From an uncultured Gammaproteobacteria bacterium (GTDB lineage: Bacteria; Pseudomonadota; Gammaproteobacteria; SZUA-152): a DNA stretch of 54,004 bases. The position numbers and the translations under genes are program-made. This document shows, piece after piece, positions 7,791 to 15,865 of this stretch. A model generated the notes under the pieces. The model saw only the letters and a list, made by a program, of their open reading frames with translations, was not told where the DNA came from and ran no database searches. Numbering within the stretch: the stretch's first letter is position 1; each line of letters begins with the position of its first letter. The stretch covers positions 1 through 54,004 of the forward strand of contig CAJVYS010000005.1 of NCBI GenBank assembly GCA_913009875.1, given 5' to 3'.

Positions 7791-8714
7791 TTATGCCGGT
7801 TTAATGACAATATTTTCTCCTGCATGCATTGGAATTCTATCGATAACGATTAAGCCATTTTCACAGATGAACTGGTCATAGTCTGCTCTATTCGGGGCGA
7901 GCACTTCCAGCATTACAGATGTATGGTGTTCACGCAGTTTGTCGATGGCGGGCTGAAGGACTTCCTTTTCCATTCCTTCAATATCCATCTTGACAAAGCG
8001 AGTGGTTTCATTCAGTAATTGGCTTAAGGTAACTGATGGGACTTTAATACCCAAAGAATCCTCACTGCGGCGCGTGCTGGATACACTATTACGAAATTGC
8101 AGACTAATAGGGTCCTCACTAGCGGAAACCGCAAATCCCAGCTTTGACATATCCACATTATCGACTTTATTGATTGCCATATTTGCTTTCAGTATTTCTA
8201 CTCCCCTTGGTTCGGGCTCAAATACGACAACCTGTACATCAGGGCGGTGTTTAGCAATAAACACCGCGTGATTACCCACGTTGGAGCCGATGTCAAGAAA
8301 CGTACTGTTGGGGGGGATATGCTCTTTTAAATAAGCGATTTCGTTTGGTTCGTAAAAACGCCCATTTATCCACTCATATTCTATTTCCCAGTTTTGTCCT
8401 GTAATGGGTAATAAAAAATCAATACCCGCATCATTGATCATAGCCGCATCACCGCCATGATGTATGAAGTTAAGCACGGCAAGGAATTTGTTGGCTGGCT
8501 CAAAGGCTTGGCCAGAAAGTAGTTCGTTAAGAACATTCCTGGCTTCATCTAGATTTCCCTTTGAGGCCAGAATCCCTGCGGCCTCGAAAAGAAACATTGG
8601 GTTTTTTGCATGCCTATAACCTTCACGCAGCAGATTTTCTGCTTCGTGAAACTGTCCTTGGCGCTCCAGGAACAGGGCAGCAGGAAACACTTTATCCAGA
8701 CTTATTTCGACCAT
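7791..8714 (-). CDS. FkbM-family methyltransferase with N-terminal TPR-like region
   Basis: A 307-residue protein. Residues about 8-70 are helical TPR-like repeats (FLERQGQFHEAENLLREGYR, then EAAGILASKGNLDEARNVL). The C-terminal half is an FkbM-type S-adenosylmethionine methyltransferase with FLDIGSNVGNHAVF at about 139-152, VVFEPEP, and FVKMDIEGMEKEVL. Such enzymes usually O-methylate sugars or carrier-bound intermediates, consistent with the glycan context. Its DNA is markedly more AT-rich than either neighbour and it is separated from both by gaps of about 100 bp, suggesting separate acquisition. An ATG at 8714 with upstream gagtt-like purines is used as start. Confidence 0.85.
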   Translation of the reverse strand: MVEISLDKVFPAALFLERQGQFHEAENLLREGYRHAKNPMFLFEAAGILASKGNLDEARNVLNELLSGQAFEPANKFLAVLNFIHHGGDAAMINDAGIDFLLPITGQNWEIEYEWINGRFYEPNEIAYLKEHIPPNSTFLDIGSNVGNHAVFIAKHRPDVQVVVFEPEPRGVEILKANMAINKVDNVDMSKLGFAVSASEDPISLQFRNSVSSTRRSEDSLGIKVPSVTLSQLLNETTRFVKMDIEGMEKEVLQPAIDKLREHHTSVMLEVLAPNRADYDQFICENGLIVIDRIPMHAGENIVIKPA

Positions 8715-8810
8715 GAGTTAACTCCTTTATAACGCGTTATTGTGACTGTTGTTGTCACTAAATCAATTTTTGGAAAATATGGATGTTGTATTCTTGGTTA
8801 ATAGTTGGCT

Positions 8811-9968
8811 CTAAATAAAATTTACATGCGTAATGCCGTCCGACCCCAGCGCGTGCAGGTAGCGGTTGATGTCGTCCATGCGGCAATTGGTGCGGCAGTC
8901 GCGGATGTCCAGCTGTTTTCGCACATAACTGAAATTCGCTTTTCTTTCTTCGCCCTGCCAGATGTCCTCGAAGCTTTGCTGATTGAGGTTGCCGTAGTTG
9001 AAGCGCCGGTCGGTGAGATAGGCGCTGCAACCGTACACGGAGCCGTCCGCCATCACGTAGGCCCAGAAGAAGGGCGTGGCGCTGCAGCGGGGATAGCGCT
9101 GTTCCCGCTGCTCGCCGAGCTTGCGCATGGTGTTGCTGCGGAATATCACGCTGAAACCGTCGCGGTTTTCCGCCGCCAGTTCGGCGGCCAGCTGGTCCAT
9201 GTCGTCGTAGGTAATGCCTTCGTAGACATGGGTATTACTGAACAGGTGTTGGGAGTAGGGTTTCACCACCAGGTAGTCGAGGCCGATGTGGTCGCGGCAG
9301 AGGCGCGCCAGCTCGACCATTTCGTGGCGATTCTCCGGCAGCAGCAGGGATTGCGCCCCCAGGGTGCAGCGATGACCGTGCTGCTCGCGCTGTTCGACCA
9401 GGCGTTGCAGGTTGGCGACCACGCGCGGGAAATCCTCGGCATCGGTGCGGTGGATGTCGGCGTAGGTGGTCGCGCGGCCGGCGTTCACCGAGGCCTTGAT
9501 CCAGGACAGGTGCGGCAGGCCGCGATCGAGAAATTTGTCGGAGACCACCGTGGCGTTGCTGGTGATGGCGGTGTCGATGCCACTCTCGGCGCAGACCTCG
9601 ATCATCTCCGGCAGCTGCTTGTGCAGCAGGGGCTCACCCTCGCCGGCGAACATGATGCTCTTCACCCCCAGCTCGCCCATTTCCCGCAGCCGTGGCGTGA
9701 TGCGCTGCAGATCCAGGCGCTGGGCCTGATAACCGATGTAGTCCACTGCGCAGAAGGTGCAGCGGTGATTGCAGGCACCGACGGGGGAGAGCTCCACATA
9801 CAGGGGATAGACACTGCGGGCCTTTTGCCAATCGTCGCCCACGTCCAACCACTGGGTAACTCGCCGGGGGTGGTAGATCAGCTTGTGGCCGTCGATGGCG
9901 AAGCGGTCCGTGCCTGGTGTTGCGGGCCGGGCGGGCTTTTCAAATTGGACGAGGGTTGACGATTTCAT
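8811..9968 (-). CDS. Radical SAM/SPASM-type protein B
   Basis: A 385-residue paralogue-like partner of the protein at 1072-2451. The radical SAM motif is CNHRCTFC (Cys66, 70, 73). The C-terminal auxiliary cysteines are at about 295, 314, 358 and 362 (GSVYGC and DCRTNCRMDDINRYL), and the protein ends in THVNFI. Both proteins share FxxDGHK before the core, matching cysteine spacing at the C-terminus and an [IV]NFI tail, so they probably act on related substrates. As first gene of the minus-strand cluster it is divergent from the PilZ gene, with a 122-bp gap between them. Confidence 0.85.
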   Translation of the reverse strand: MKSSTLVQFEKPARPATPGTDRFAIDGHKLIYHPRRVTQWLDVGDDWQKARSVYPLYVELSPVGACNHRCTFCAVDYIGYQAQRLDLQRITPRLREMGELGVKSIMFAGEGEPLLHKQLPEMIEVCAESGIDTAITSNATVVSDKFLDRGLPHLSWIKASVNAGRATTYADIHRTDAEDFPRVVANLQRLVEQREQHGHRCTLGAQSLLLPENRHEMVELARLCRDHIGLDYLVVKPYSQHLFSNTHVYEGITYDDMDQLAAELAAENRDGFSVIFRSNTMRKLGEQREQRYPRCSATPFFWAYVMADGSVYGCSAYLTDRRFNYGNLNQQSFEDIWQGEERKANFSYVRKQLDIRDCRTNCRMDDINRYLHALGSDGITHVNFI

Positions 9969-10090
9969 GGCGCTGCTTCGATCTGCTGGGTGGTTTGGGT
10001 GGGAATTAGCAGATTGTGTGCCAGCTTGTCAGTTGCTCAGAAGGAGGCGTCTACTTGTCGTGATAGCCTCGCTTGAATTAGTCTGCCCCC

Positions 10091-10654
10091 ATGTCTCAAT
10101 CATCGTGTGATACCGACGTCCCCACCGGGGTCCATTTTCAGGCCGAGCTGCCCATCGCCTGGGAGCCGCTGCCGGGGCCGCCCTCGGAGGTTGAACGGCT
10201 GAGTGAAAGCCAGGCCAACGAGGAATTGCTGGGCAATCTGCTGGTTCTCGATGAGGCCGTCACCGAGCCGGAGGAGGACGCGCAGCAGGAACACTGGCGG
10301 CGGGTGGAGGCCAAGCTCGACCTGATGCTGAGCCTGCTCGGCGAGATGCTGGCCGGGCAGCGTGGGTTGCCGGTGGCCCGCCCGGTGTGCCTCGGCGGTG
10401 AGGTGTTGTGTATCGACGGCATCAGTGACCAACCCCTGCCGGCGGCGGGTGAATGGCTGCGGGTGCAGCTGTACCTGGTGCCGAGCATCCCGCGCCCGCT
10501 GATGGTGGATGCCGAGGTACTGCCGACCGAGGCGCCGAACCGGCTGTTGCTGCGCCTGACGGGCCTGCCGGAAACCACCCGCGACCTGCTCGAACGCTTC
10601 GTCTTTCGCCAGCATCGGCGTGCAATTGCACAGGCCAGGAGCCACGCCTCTTAA
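10091..10654 (+). CDS. Atypical PilZ-domain protein (putative c-di-GMP effector)
   Basis: A 187-residue protein. The N-terminal half is acidic and helical (EELLGNLLVLDEAVTEPEED, then RRVEAKLDLMLSLLGEML). The C-terminal half (about 95-180) reads as a PilZ-type beta-barrel (LGGEVLCIDG...GEWLRVQLYL...VDAEVLP) ending in the helix FVFRQHRRAIAQAR. The classic RxxxR c-di-GMP motif is not visible, so binding of c-di-GMP is uncertain. Such proteins often sit beside flagellar genes in gammaproteobacteria, and here it directly precedes fleQ. No Shine-Dalgarno sequence is obvious before the ATG at 10091. Confidence 0.7.
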   Translation: MSQSSCDTDVPTGVHFQAELPIAWEPLPGPPSEVERLSESQANEELLGNLLVLDEAVTEPEEDAQQEHWRRVEAKLDLMLSLLGEMLAGQRGLPVARPVCLGGEVLCIDGISDQPLPAAGEWLRVQLYLVPSIPRPLMVDAEVLPTEAPNRLLLRLTGLPETTRDLLERFVFRQHRRAIAQARSHAS

Positions 10655-10660
10655 AAACGT

Positions 10661-10772
10661 TGTCTCGTCACACCGCTCTGCGGTGTGTCGCAAGGAAGCC
10701 AGAGTAATCCGCTGAGGTGGAGGTGGCGCTGAGCGCCACAGGATGTGTGACACCGCAGAGCGGTATCACAAG
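10661..10772 (-). repeat. Multi-hairpin REP-like element, copy 1
   Basis: A stretch of about 112 bp made of short palindromes: CACCGC-tct-GCGGTG, GTGGCGC-tga-GCGCCAC and ACCGC-aga-GCGGT. Its reverse complement matches the element at 40408-40515 across the outer two thirds. It fills the start of the gap between the PilZ gene and fleQ. The remainder of the gap (10773-11015) holds only the fleQ promoter and leader. Confidence 0.8.
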
Positions 10773-10901
10773 TTCAAAGGCGTCCCGCCAAACCACTGAA
10801 TGAATAGTGAGTTGAACCCGCTTCTTTGTATCCGTGTTCAGATAAAACGGATAGCTTACCGTTTTTAAAGGCATTTTTTCTTTAACGCCCGCGACAATAT
10901 T

Positions 10902-10930
10902 TTGACATATTGAAAATCAGGTGTTTTACT
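10902..10930 (+). promoter_or_regulatory. Predicted sigma70-type promoter of fleQ
   Basis: TTGACA (10902-10907) and TTTACT (10925-10930) are separated by 17 bp, in an AT-rich stretch 85 bp upstream of the fleQ ATG. The -35 is perfect and the -10 matches at four of six positions. A vegetative promoter fits the class I position of FleQ. Confidence 0.6.
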
Positions 10931-11015
10931 TAGTGGGCCTGGGAAAACTGACGAAGGCCGAGTGCACCGTCAGGACTATCTTGATGGAGTATCAGACCGG
11001 TACACGGAGAAAAAA

Positions 11016-12443
11016 ATGCCCGATTCCATGACCATTCTGCTGGTGGAAGACGACAAGCAGCAGCGCAACAAACTTGCTGCGATACTCGAATTCGTTGCCC
11101 AGGAGCCGATCACCATCATCGACTACCAGGCGGCCAGCGATAAGCTGGACGACGGGGTTGAGGCCATTATTCTGGGTGGTTGCAGCTCCGCAGAGGCACG
11201 CAAGGTAACCTTTGATGCTCTGCGCAAGGCATCTGAAAACATACCCATCCTGGTGCTGGTGGCGGAAAACGGCGAGCGTGATCTTGACAAGGACATGGTC
11301 AAGCACGCCTTCAGTTTGATCAATCTCCCCATGCGTTACGCCGAGGTCTCCGACGCCCTGCACCGCGCCCAGGTCTATCGCCTGAGTCAGAAGCGCGGTG
11401 GTGGTGGTATGAACCTGGAACTTTTCCGTAGTCTGGTGGGTAATAGCCGCGGTATTCTTGAGGTGCACAAGCTCATCGAGCAGGTGGCGGACACGGGCGC
11501 CACGGTGCTGATTCTGGGTGAGTCCGGTACCGGCAAGGAAGTGGTGGCACGCAACCTGCATTACCATTCCTCCCGCCGCGATAAGCTTTTCGTCCCCATC
11601 AACTGCGGCGCCATTCCCGGCGAGTTGCTGGAAAGCGAACTGTTCGGTCACGAGAAGGGCGCCTTCACCGGCGCCATCAGTGCTCGCCGCGGCCGCTTTG
11701 AAATGGCCGAGGGCGGTACCCTGTTCCTTGATGAAATCGGCGATATGCCCACGACCATGCAGGTCAAGCTGTTGCGGGTATTGCAGGAACGCACCTTCGA
11801 GCGTATCGGCGGTAACAAGGTGCTGACCGCGGATGTGCGTATCGTCGCCGCCACCCATCGCAATCTTGATGAGCTGATCAGCACGGGTAATTTCCGCGAA
11901 GACCTGTATTACCGCTTGAATGTCTTCCCCATCGACATGCCACCCCTGCGTGAGCGAATCGATGATGTGCCCTTGCTGGTGAATGAACTGATCGCACGTA
12001 TGGAAAACGAAAAACGTGGCTCGGTGCGCTTTACGCCGGCTGCCCTGATTGCCCTGTGTCAGTACCGCTGGCCGGGTAATGTGCGCGAGCTGTCCAACTT
12101 GCTCGAACGGCTGGTCATCATGCACCCGTACGGTATTGTCGATGTGGGTGATTTACCGGTCAAGTTCCGTCCTGCTGGCAGTGCCGAAAATCTGCCGCAG
12201 ATCACACTGGATCCACAGTTGACACCGGTGATGCCCATGCAGCCCTCCCGGCTGCCACGTGAGGGGCTGGATCTCAAGGAGCATATTTCCACCGTCGAGT
12301 GCTCGCTGATCAAGCAGGCGCTGGATGAGGCAGGTGGCGTGGTGGCCCATGCCGCCAAGCGGTTGAAGATGCGCCGCACCACCCTCGTCGAGAAACTGCG
12401 CAAGTACGGCCTGCAGCGCAGTGAATCCGTGACGGGAATTTGA
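11016..12443 (+). CDS. fleQ: FleQ/FlrA-type flagellar master regulator (sigma54 activator)
   Basis: A 475-residue bacterial enhancer-binding protein. The N-terminal receiver-like domain (about 1-120) has the acidic pair VEDD but no clear phospho-acceptor Asp (IILGG stands there), as in FleQ. The AAA+ domain has Walker A GESGTGKE at about 168-175 and the sigma54 contact motif GAFTGA at about 215-220. A Fis-type helix-turn-helix ends the protein (AAKRLKMRRTTLVEKLRKYG). The start is ATG 11016, preceded by GGAGA at 11006-11010, rather than 10962. In Pseudomonas and Vibrio relatives FleQ/FlrA activates flagellar class II genes and binds c-di-GMP. The neighbours fleS, fleR and fli genes support the assignment. 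Confidence 0.9.
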   Translation: MPDSMTILLVEDDKQQRNKLAAILEFVAQEPITIIDYQAASDKLDDGVEAIILGGCSSAEARKVTFDALRKASENIPILVLVAENGERDLDKDMVKHAFSLINLPMRYAEVSDALHRAQVYRLSQKRGGGGMNLELFRSLVGNSRGILEVHKLIEQVADTGATVLILGESGTGKEVVARNLHYHSSRRDKLFVPINCGAIPGELLESELFGHEKGAFTGAISARRGRFEMAEGGTLFLDEIGDMPTTMQVKLLRVLQERTFERIGGNKVLTADVRIVAATHRNLDELISTGNFREDLYYRLNVFPIDMPPLRERIDDVPLLVNELIARMENEKRGSVRFTPAALIALCQYRWPGNVRELSNLLERLVIMHPYGIVDVGDLPVKFRPAGSAENLPQITLDPQLTPVMPMQPSRLPREGLDLKEHISTVECSLIKQALDEAGGVVAHAAKRLKMRRTTLVEKLRKYGLQRSESVTGI

Positions 12444-12496
12444 CCCCGTCTTCGTTCGAATGTCCTAACCGGCTGAATAAAAAGGAAAACATTATT

Positions 12497-12513
12497 TAGG
12501 CACGCATTTTGCT
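12497..12513 (+). promoter_or_regulatory. Sigma54 (-24/-12) promoter of fleSR
   Basis: ttaGGCACGcattTTGCtc: GG at 12499-12500 and GC at 12511-12512 with the required 10 bases between, and GGCACG-N4-TTGC matching the RpoN consensus. It lies about 75 bp before fleS. This is the expected site for FleQ-dependent activation. Confidence 0.9.
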
Positions 12514-12586
12514 CTAATCCGGCTGTCGAGATACCGCCTGCGGGAAAACCCGCAGCGGACAGCAACCGTCAGAGCGAGGCGTGACC

Positions 12587-13702
12587 ATGGCCGTACAGCA
12601 GACCCCACAGATTCAGACCCTGGAGCACTCATTTCAGGTCTTCGATCTGGCTTCCCCGCGACGGGAAGCTTCCTATCCGCTACATTCCGTTCGCCTGACA
12701 CCTCCATCCGTTCCGGACAAGGCACAGCACCTGCAAGCCATCTTCAATGCCCTGCCGTCCGGTGTCGTGGTACTGGATGCCTCGGGGCGGGTGCAGGAAT
12801 GCAATCCCGCCGCCATCGAATTGCTCGGTGAACCGCTGACGGGCGAGCAGTGGACCGACATCATCGGTCGTGCCTTTTCTCCTCGCAGTGACGACGGCCA
12901 CGACATCTCGCTGGCCGATGGCCGCCGTGTCAGCATCTCCACCTGCCCGTTGGGCGATGAGCCGGGCCAACTGCTGTTGCTCAACGATGTCACCGAAACC
13001 CGTGAACTGCAGCAGCGTTTGAGCCAGCACCAACGGCTCTCGGCGCTGGGCGAAATGGCCGCCGGCCTCGCCCATCAGGTGCGCACGCCGCTGGCCTCGG
13101 GCCTGTTGTACGCCTCCCAGCTCAAGCGACCCCATCTTGATGTGGAGTCCCGCGCCGAACTGGCTGGCAAGGTGGTCACCCAGCTGCGCCAGCTGGATGC
13201 CCTCACTAACGACATGTTGCTGTTTTCACGCAGTGGCTATGGTGGGGAAGACATCATCGAACTAGACAGCCTGCTTGCCAGCCTGGCCGGCGCAGTGGCG
13301 CCGCACTGCGAGGAACGCAACACCGAATTGCAGATTACCAATGCCTGCGAAGGGGCACGCGTGCAGGGCAATCCACGCACCCTGCTCAGCGCCCTGTTGA
13401 ACCTTACCAACAACGCCATGCAGGCCATGGGGCAGGGTGGTGTGCTGCAGCTGGGGCTGCGTCAGGGCACCTGCAACATGCTGGAAATCACTATTACCGA
13501 CACCGGCCCCGGCATCCCCGCCGAGGTGCGGGAGCATCTCTTCAAACCCTTTTTCACCACCCGTGCCAACGGTACAGGCCTGGGCCTGTCCGTGGTGCAG
13601 GCCGTGGCCCAGGCCAACGGTGGTGGTGTGCGGGTGCATAGCCGGCTGGGCGAGGGCAGCGAATTTATCGTGCAGCTGCCATGCCTGGATGACGGCCAAT
13701 GA
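12587..13702 (+). CDS. fleS: FleS/FlrB-type PAS sensor histidine kinase
   Basis: A 371-residue soluble kinase. A PAS domain (about 45-130; AIFNALPSGVVVLDASG...ECNPAAIELLG) is followed by an H-box AHQVRTPL (His near 162), N-box NLTNNAMQAM, G1 DTGPGIP and G2 TGLGLSVV. No membrane segments are seen, as for FleS/FlrB. The ATG at 12587 is preferred over GTG 12581 because GAGG lies about 9 bp before it. It lies 37 bp before fleR, and the two form the class III flagellar two-component system. Confidence 0.9.
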   Translation: MAVQQTPQIQTLEHSFQVFDLASPRREASYPLHSVRLTPPSVPDKAQHLQAIFNALPSGVVVLDASGRVQECNPAAIELLGEPLTGEQWTDIIGRAFSPRSDDGHDISLADGRRVSISTCPLGDEPGQLLLLNDVTETRELQQRLSQHQRLSALGEMAAGLAHQVRTPLASGLLYASQLKRPHLDVESRAELAGKVVTQLRQLDALTNDMLLFSRSGYGGEDIIELDSLLASLAGAVAPHCEERNTELQITNACEGARVQGNPRTLLSALLNLTNNAMQAMGQGGVLQLGLRQGTCNMLEITITDTGPGIPAEVREHLFKPFFTTRANGTGLGLSVVQAVAQANGGGVRVHSRLGEGSEFIVQLPCLDDGQ

Positions 13703-13739
13703 TCCGTCCGTGGCAACAGACTTCAGTTCAGGAGGTGTT

Positions 13740-15167
13740 ATGAAACAGGCAGTGATTCTGGTCGTGGAAGATGATGCGGAGCTGCGTGGCGCCCTGTGCG
13801 ACACGCTGACCCTGGCGGGCTATGCAGCGGAAACCGCTGACAATGGCTACGCGGCGCTGGATATTCTCGACCGCAAGACGGTGCAGATGGTGATTACCGA
13901 TATCCAGATGCCGCGCATGGATGGCCATACCCTACTAAAACAGATCAAACGGAAATGGCCGCAGTTACCGGTCATGTTGATGACCGCCTTCGGCTCTATT
14001 GAAATGGCGGTCGAGGCCATGCGTGACGGCGCGGTGGATTACCTCACCAAGCCTTTTGAGGCCGAGGTGCTGGCGGCCAATGTGGCGTTGCACGTTGATT
14101 CGCGCGCCGGCGCGGTGATCGGCGCCGACGATGCCGACGACGGCATGGTGGCGGTGGATGCGCGCAGCCGACAACTGGTGGAGCTGTCAAAGCGCGTTGC
14201 TGCCAGTGACGCCACGGTGATGCTCACCGGTGAGAGCGGCGTCGGCAAGGAAGTGCTGGCGCAGTATATCCATCGTCATTCGGCGCGTGCCGATCAGCCC
14301 TTCATCGCCATCAATTGTGCGGCAATCCCCGACAATATGCTTGAGGCCACCCTGTTCGGCTACGAGAAGGGTGCCTTTACCGGCGCCTACAAGGCCTGCC
14401 CCGGCAAGTTTGAACTGGCCCAGGGCGGCACCCTGTTGCTGGATGAAATCTCCGAAATGGATGCCGCCCTGCAGGCCAAGCTGCTGCGCGTGTTGCAGGA
14501 GCGGCAGGTGGAGCGGCTGGGCGGCAACAAGCTCATTGAACTGGATGTGCGTATCCTGGCCACCTCCAACCGCGACATGCGCAAAGAGGTGAAGGCCGGT
14601 CACTTCCGTGAAGACCTGTTCTACCGCCTCAACGTCTTCCCGATTCGCATTCCTGCACTGCGTGAGCGTGCCGACGACATTGTGCCGCTGGCCGAGCGTC
14701 TGTTGCAGAAGCATTTCCGCGTCGTCAGCGGCACGCTTTCTGCTTCTCTTTTGCTGAATAGCCCGGCCAACAGTCCGGCGAAGGCCCCGTTGCTGAGTGC
14801 GACGGCAAAGACACAACTGCAGAGCCATCACTGGCCCGGCAATGTGCGCGAACTGGACAACGTCATCCAGCGTGCGCTGATTCTGTACAACGGTGACTGC
14901 ATTGCCGCCGAGGACATTCAGTACGAACTGGTCGATGAGCTGTCAGCGCTGCCGGATGGTGACGACGACGGCCCCACGTCGCTGGGCGATGAAATGAAGG
15001 GCCATGAATACAGCCGCATCCTGTCGGTGCTCAAGGCCGATCACGGCAACCGCAAGACCGCCGCCGAAAAGCTGGGCATCAGCCAGCGCACCCTGCGCTA
15101 CAAGCTGGCGCGGATGCGTGAAATGGGTATGTCGGTACCGGGCCGCTACGGCGCGGAGATGTCATGA
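13740..15167 (+). CDS. fleR: FleR/FlrC-type sigma54-dependent response regulator
   Basis: A 475-residue response regulator. The receiver domain has VVEDD and the phospho-acceptor Asp near 53 (TDIQMPRMDG) with K near 103. The AAA+ domain has GESGVGKE near 164 and GAFTGA near 210. The C-terminal Fis-type HTH reads KTAAEKLGISQRTLRYKL. The frame is open upstream to 13437 but overlaps fleS; the ATG at 13740 follows a strong aggagg and is clearly the start. FleS is its cognate kinase; targets are later flagellar genes such as hook and basal-body operons. Confidence 0.9.
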   Translation: MKQAVILVVEDDAELRGALCDTLTLAGYAAETADNGYAALDILDRKTVQMVITDIQMPRMDGHTLLKQIKRKWPQLPVMLMTAFGSIEMAVEAMRDGAVDYLTKPFEAEVLAANVALHVDSRAGAVIGADDADDGMVAVDARSRQLVELSKRVAASDATVMLTGESGVGKEVLAQYIHRHSARADQPFIAINCAAIPDNMLEATLFGYEKGAFTGAYKACPGKFELAQGGTLLLDEISEMDAALQAKLLRVLQERQVERLGGNKLIELDVRILATSNRDMRKEVKAGHFREDLFYRLNVFPIRIPALRERADDIVPLAERLLQKHFRVVSGTLSASLLLNSPANSPAKAPLLSATAKTQLQSHHWPGNVRELDNVIQRALILYNGDCIAAEDIQYELVDELSALPDGDDDGPTSLGDEMKGHEYSRILSVLKADHGNRKTAAEKLGISQRTLRYKLARMREMGMSVPGRYGAEMS

Positions 15168-15478
15168 GCAGTCGTTTGTCGGTGGGTAATGATGTACCAC
15201 AGAAACACAGAGCACACAGAGCACATGTAGGAGCGGCCCCTCAGGCCGCGAAGGATTTTACCGCCTCGGGCATTCGCGGCCTGGGGAGCCGCTCCTACAG
15301 GAGGATGTCCATGAGTCCTTTTGTTGTAGGAGCGGGCCATGCCCGCGATGTGGCAAAAATTAACCGCAAAGATGCGCGTATTTGCTGCCCATAGATTTAC
15401 GGGCCTCTGTGTACTCTGTGTCTCTGTGGCGCAATGAATGGTTACGGGTTTTACAAGGTTTTACAGGAGGATTCCATC
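15168..15478. repeat. Repeat-filled gap between fleR and fliE
   Basis: The gap has three layers. An outer inverted pair of CACAGAG-rich repeats lies at 15193-15224 and 15404-15431. Inside is a paired REP palindrome at 15227-15299 (gtaggagcggcccctcagg facing ccgctcctac), followed by a single REP of another type at 15325-15350 (gtaggagcgggccatgcccg). The strong ribosome-binding site aggagg of fliE is at 15465-15470. I could not find a convincing sigma54 site for fliE here. Confidence 0.8.
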
Positions 15479-15805
15479 ATGAATGAAATCGATACCAGCC
15501 AGTTGTTGGTGCAAATGCGTGCCATGGCCGCCGCCGCGCAGGGGCAGGCCGCTGCCGCTCCAGGGCAGGCCAACGGCACCGCCGAGGACTTCAGCGCCTT
15601 GCTGAAACAGAGCATCGACGGTGTCAATGGCTTGCAGAAAAACTCGGGCAAGCTGGGTAACGCCTTCGTCATGGGCGACTCCAGTGTGAGCCTGGCCGAG
15701 GTGATGATTGCCAAACAGAAATCCGGCATCGCCTTCCAGGCCACGGTGCAGGTGCGCAATAAATTACTGGATGCCTACAAGCAGATCATGGCGATGCAGG
15801 TCTAA
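15479..15805 (+). CDS. fliE: FliE, MS-ring to rod junction protein
   Basis: A 108-residue protein matching FliE in length and in its conserved C-terminal half (SLAEVMIAKQKSGIAFQATVQVRNKLLDAYKQIMAMQV). FliE joins the MS ring to the proximal rod and is exported by the flagellar type III apparatus. The start is ATG 15479, 8 bp after aggagg; an in-frame ATG at 15434 lies inside the repeat region and is rejected. It is the first gene of the fliEFGHI run. Confidence 0.9.
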   Translation: MNEIDTSQLLVQMRAMAAAAQGQAAAAPGQANGTAEDFSALLKQSIDGVNGLQKNSGKLGNAFVMGDSSVSLAEVMIAKQKSGIAFQATVQVRNKLLDAYKQIMAMQV

Positions 15806-15865
15806 CCTGTGTTTTTGTACAGTGATTCGATTCGCAGTGATTCAACGTAGGGGCAACGAGCTGAA

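Noticed and set aside
1072..9968. Phosphonate biosynthesis cluster
   Set aside because: A ThDP enzyme, a nucleotidyltransferase and radical SAM proteins can occur in phosphonate loci, but there is no PEP mutase, and the ThDP enzyme is a two-subunit E1 rather than phosphonopyruvate decarboxylase.
1072..9968. Pseudaminic/legionaminic acid (nonulosonate) flagellin glycosylation genes
   Set aside because: No NeuB-type synthase, aminotransferase or CMP-nonulosonate synthetase is present.
15327..15345. GG-N10-GC sigma54-like spacing upstream of fliE
   Set aside because: The match falls within a REP palindrome (taggagcgggccatgc) and lacks the TGGCAC and TTGC context.
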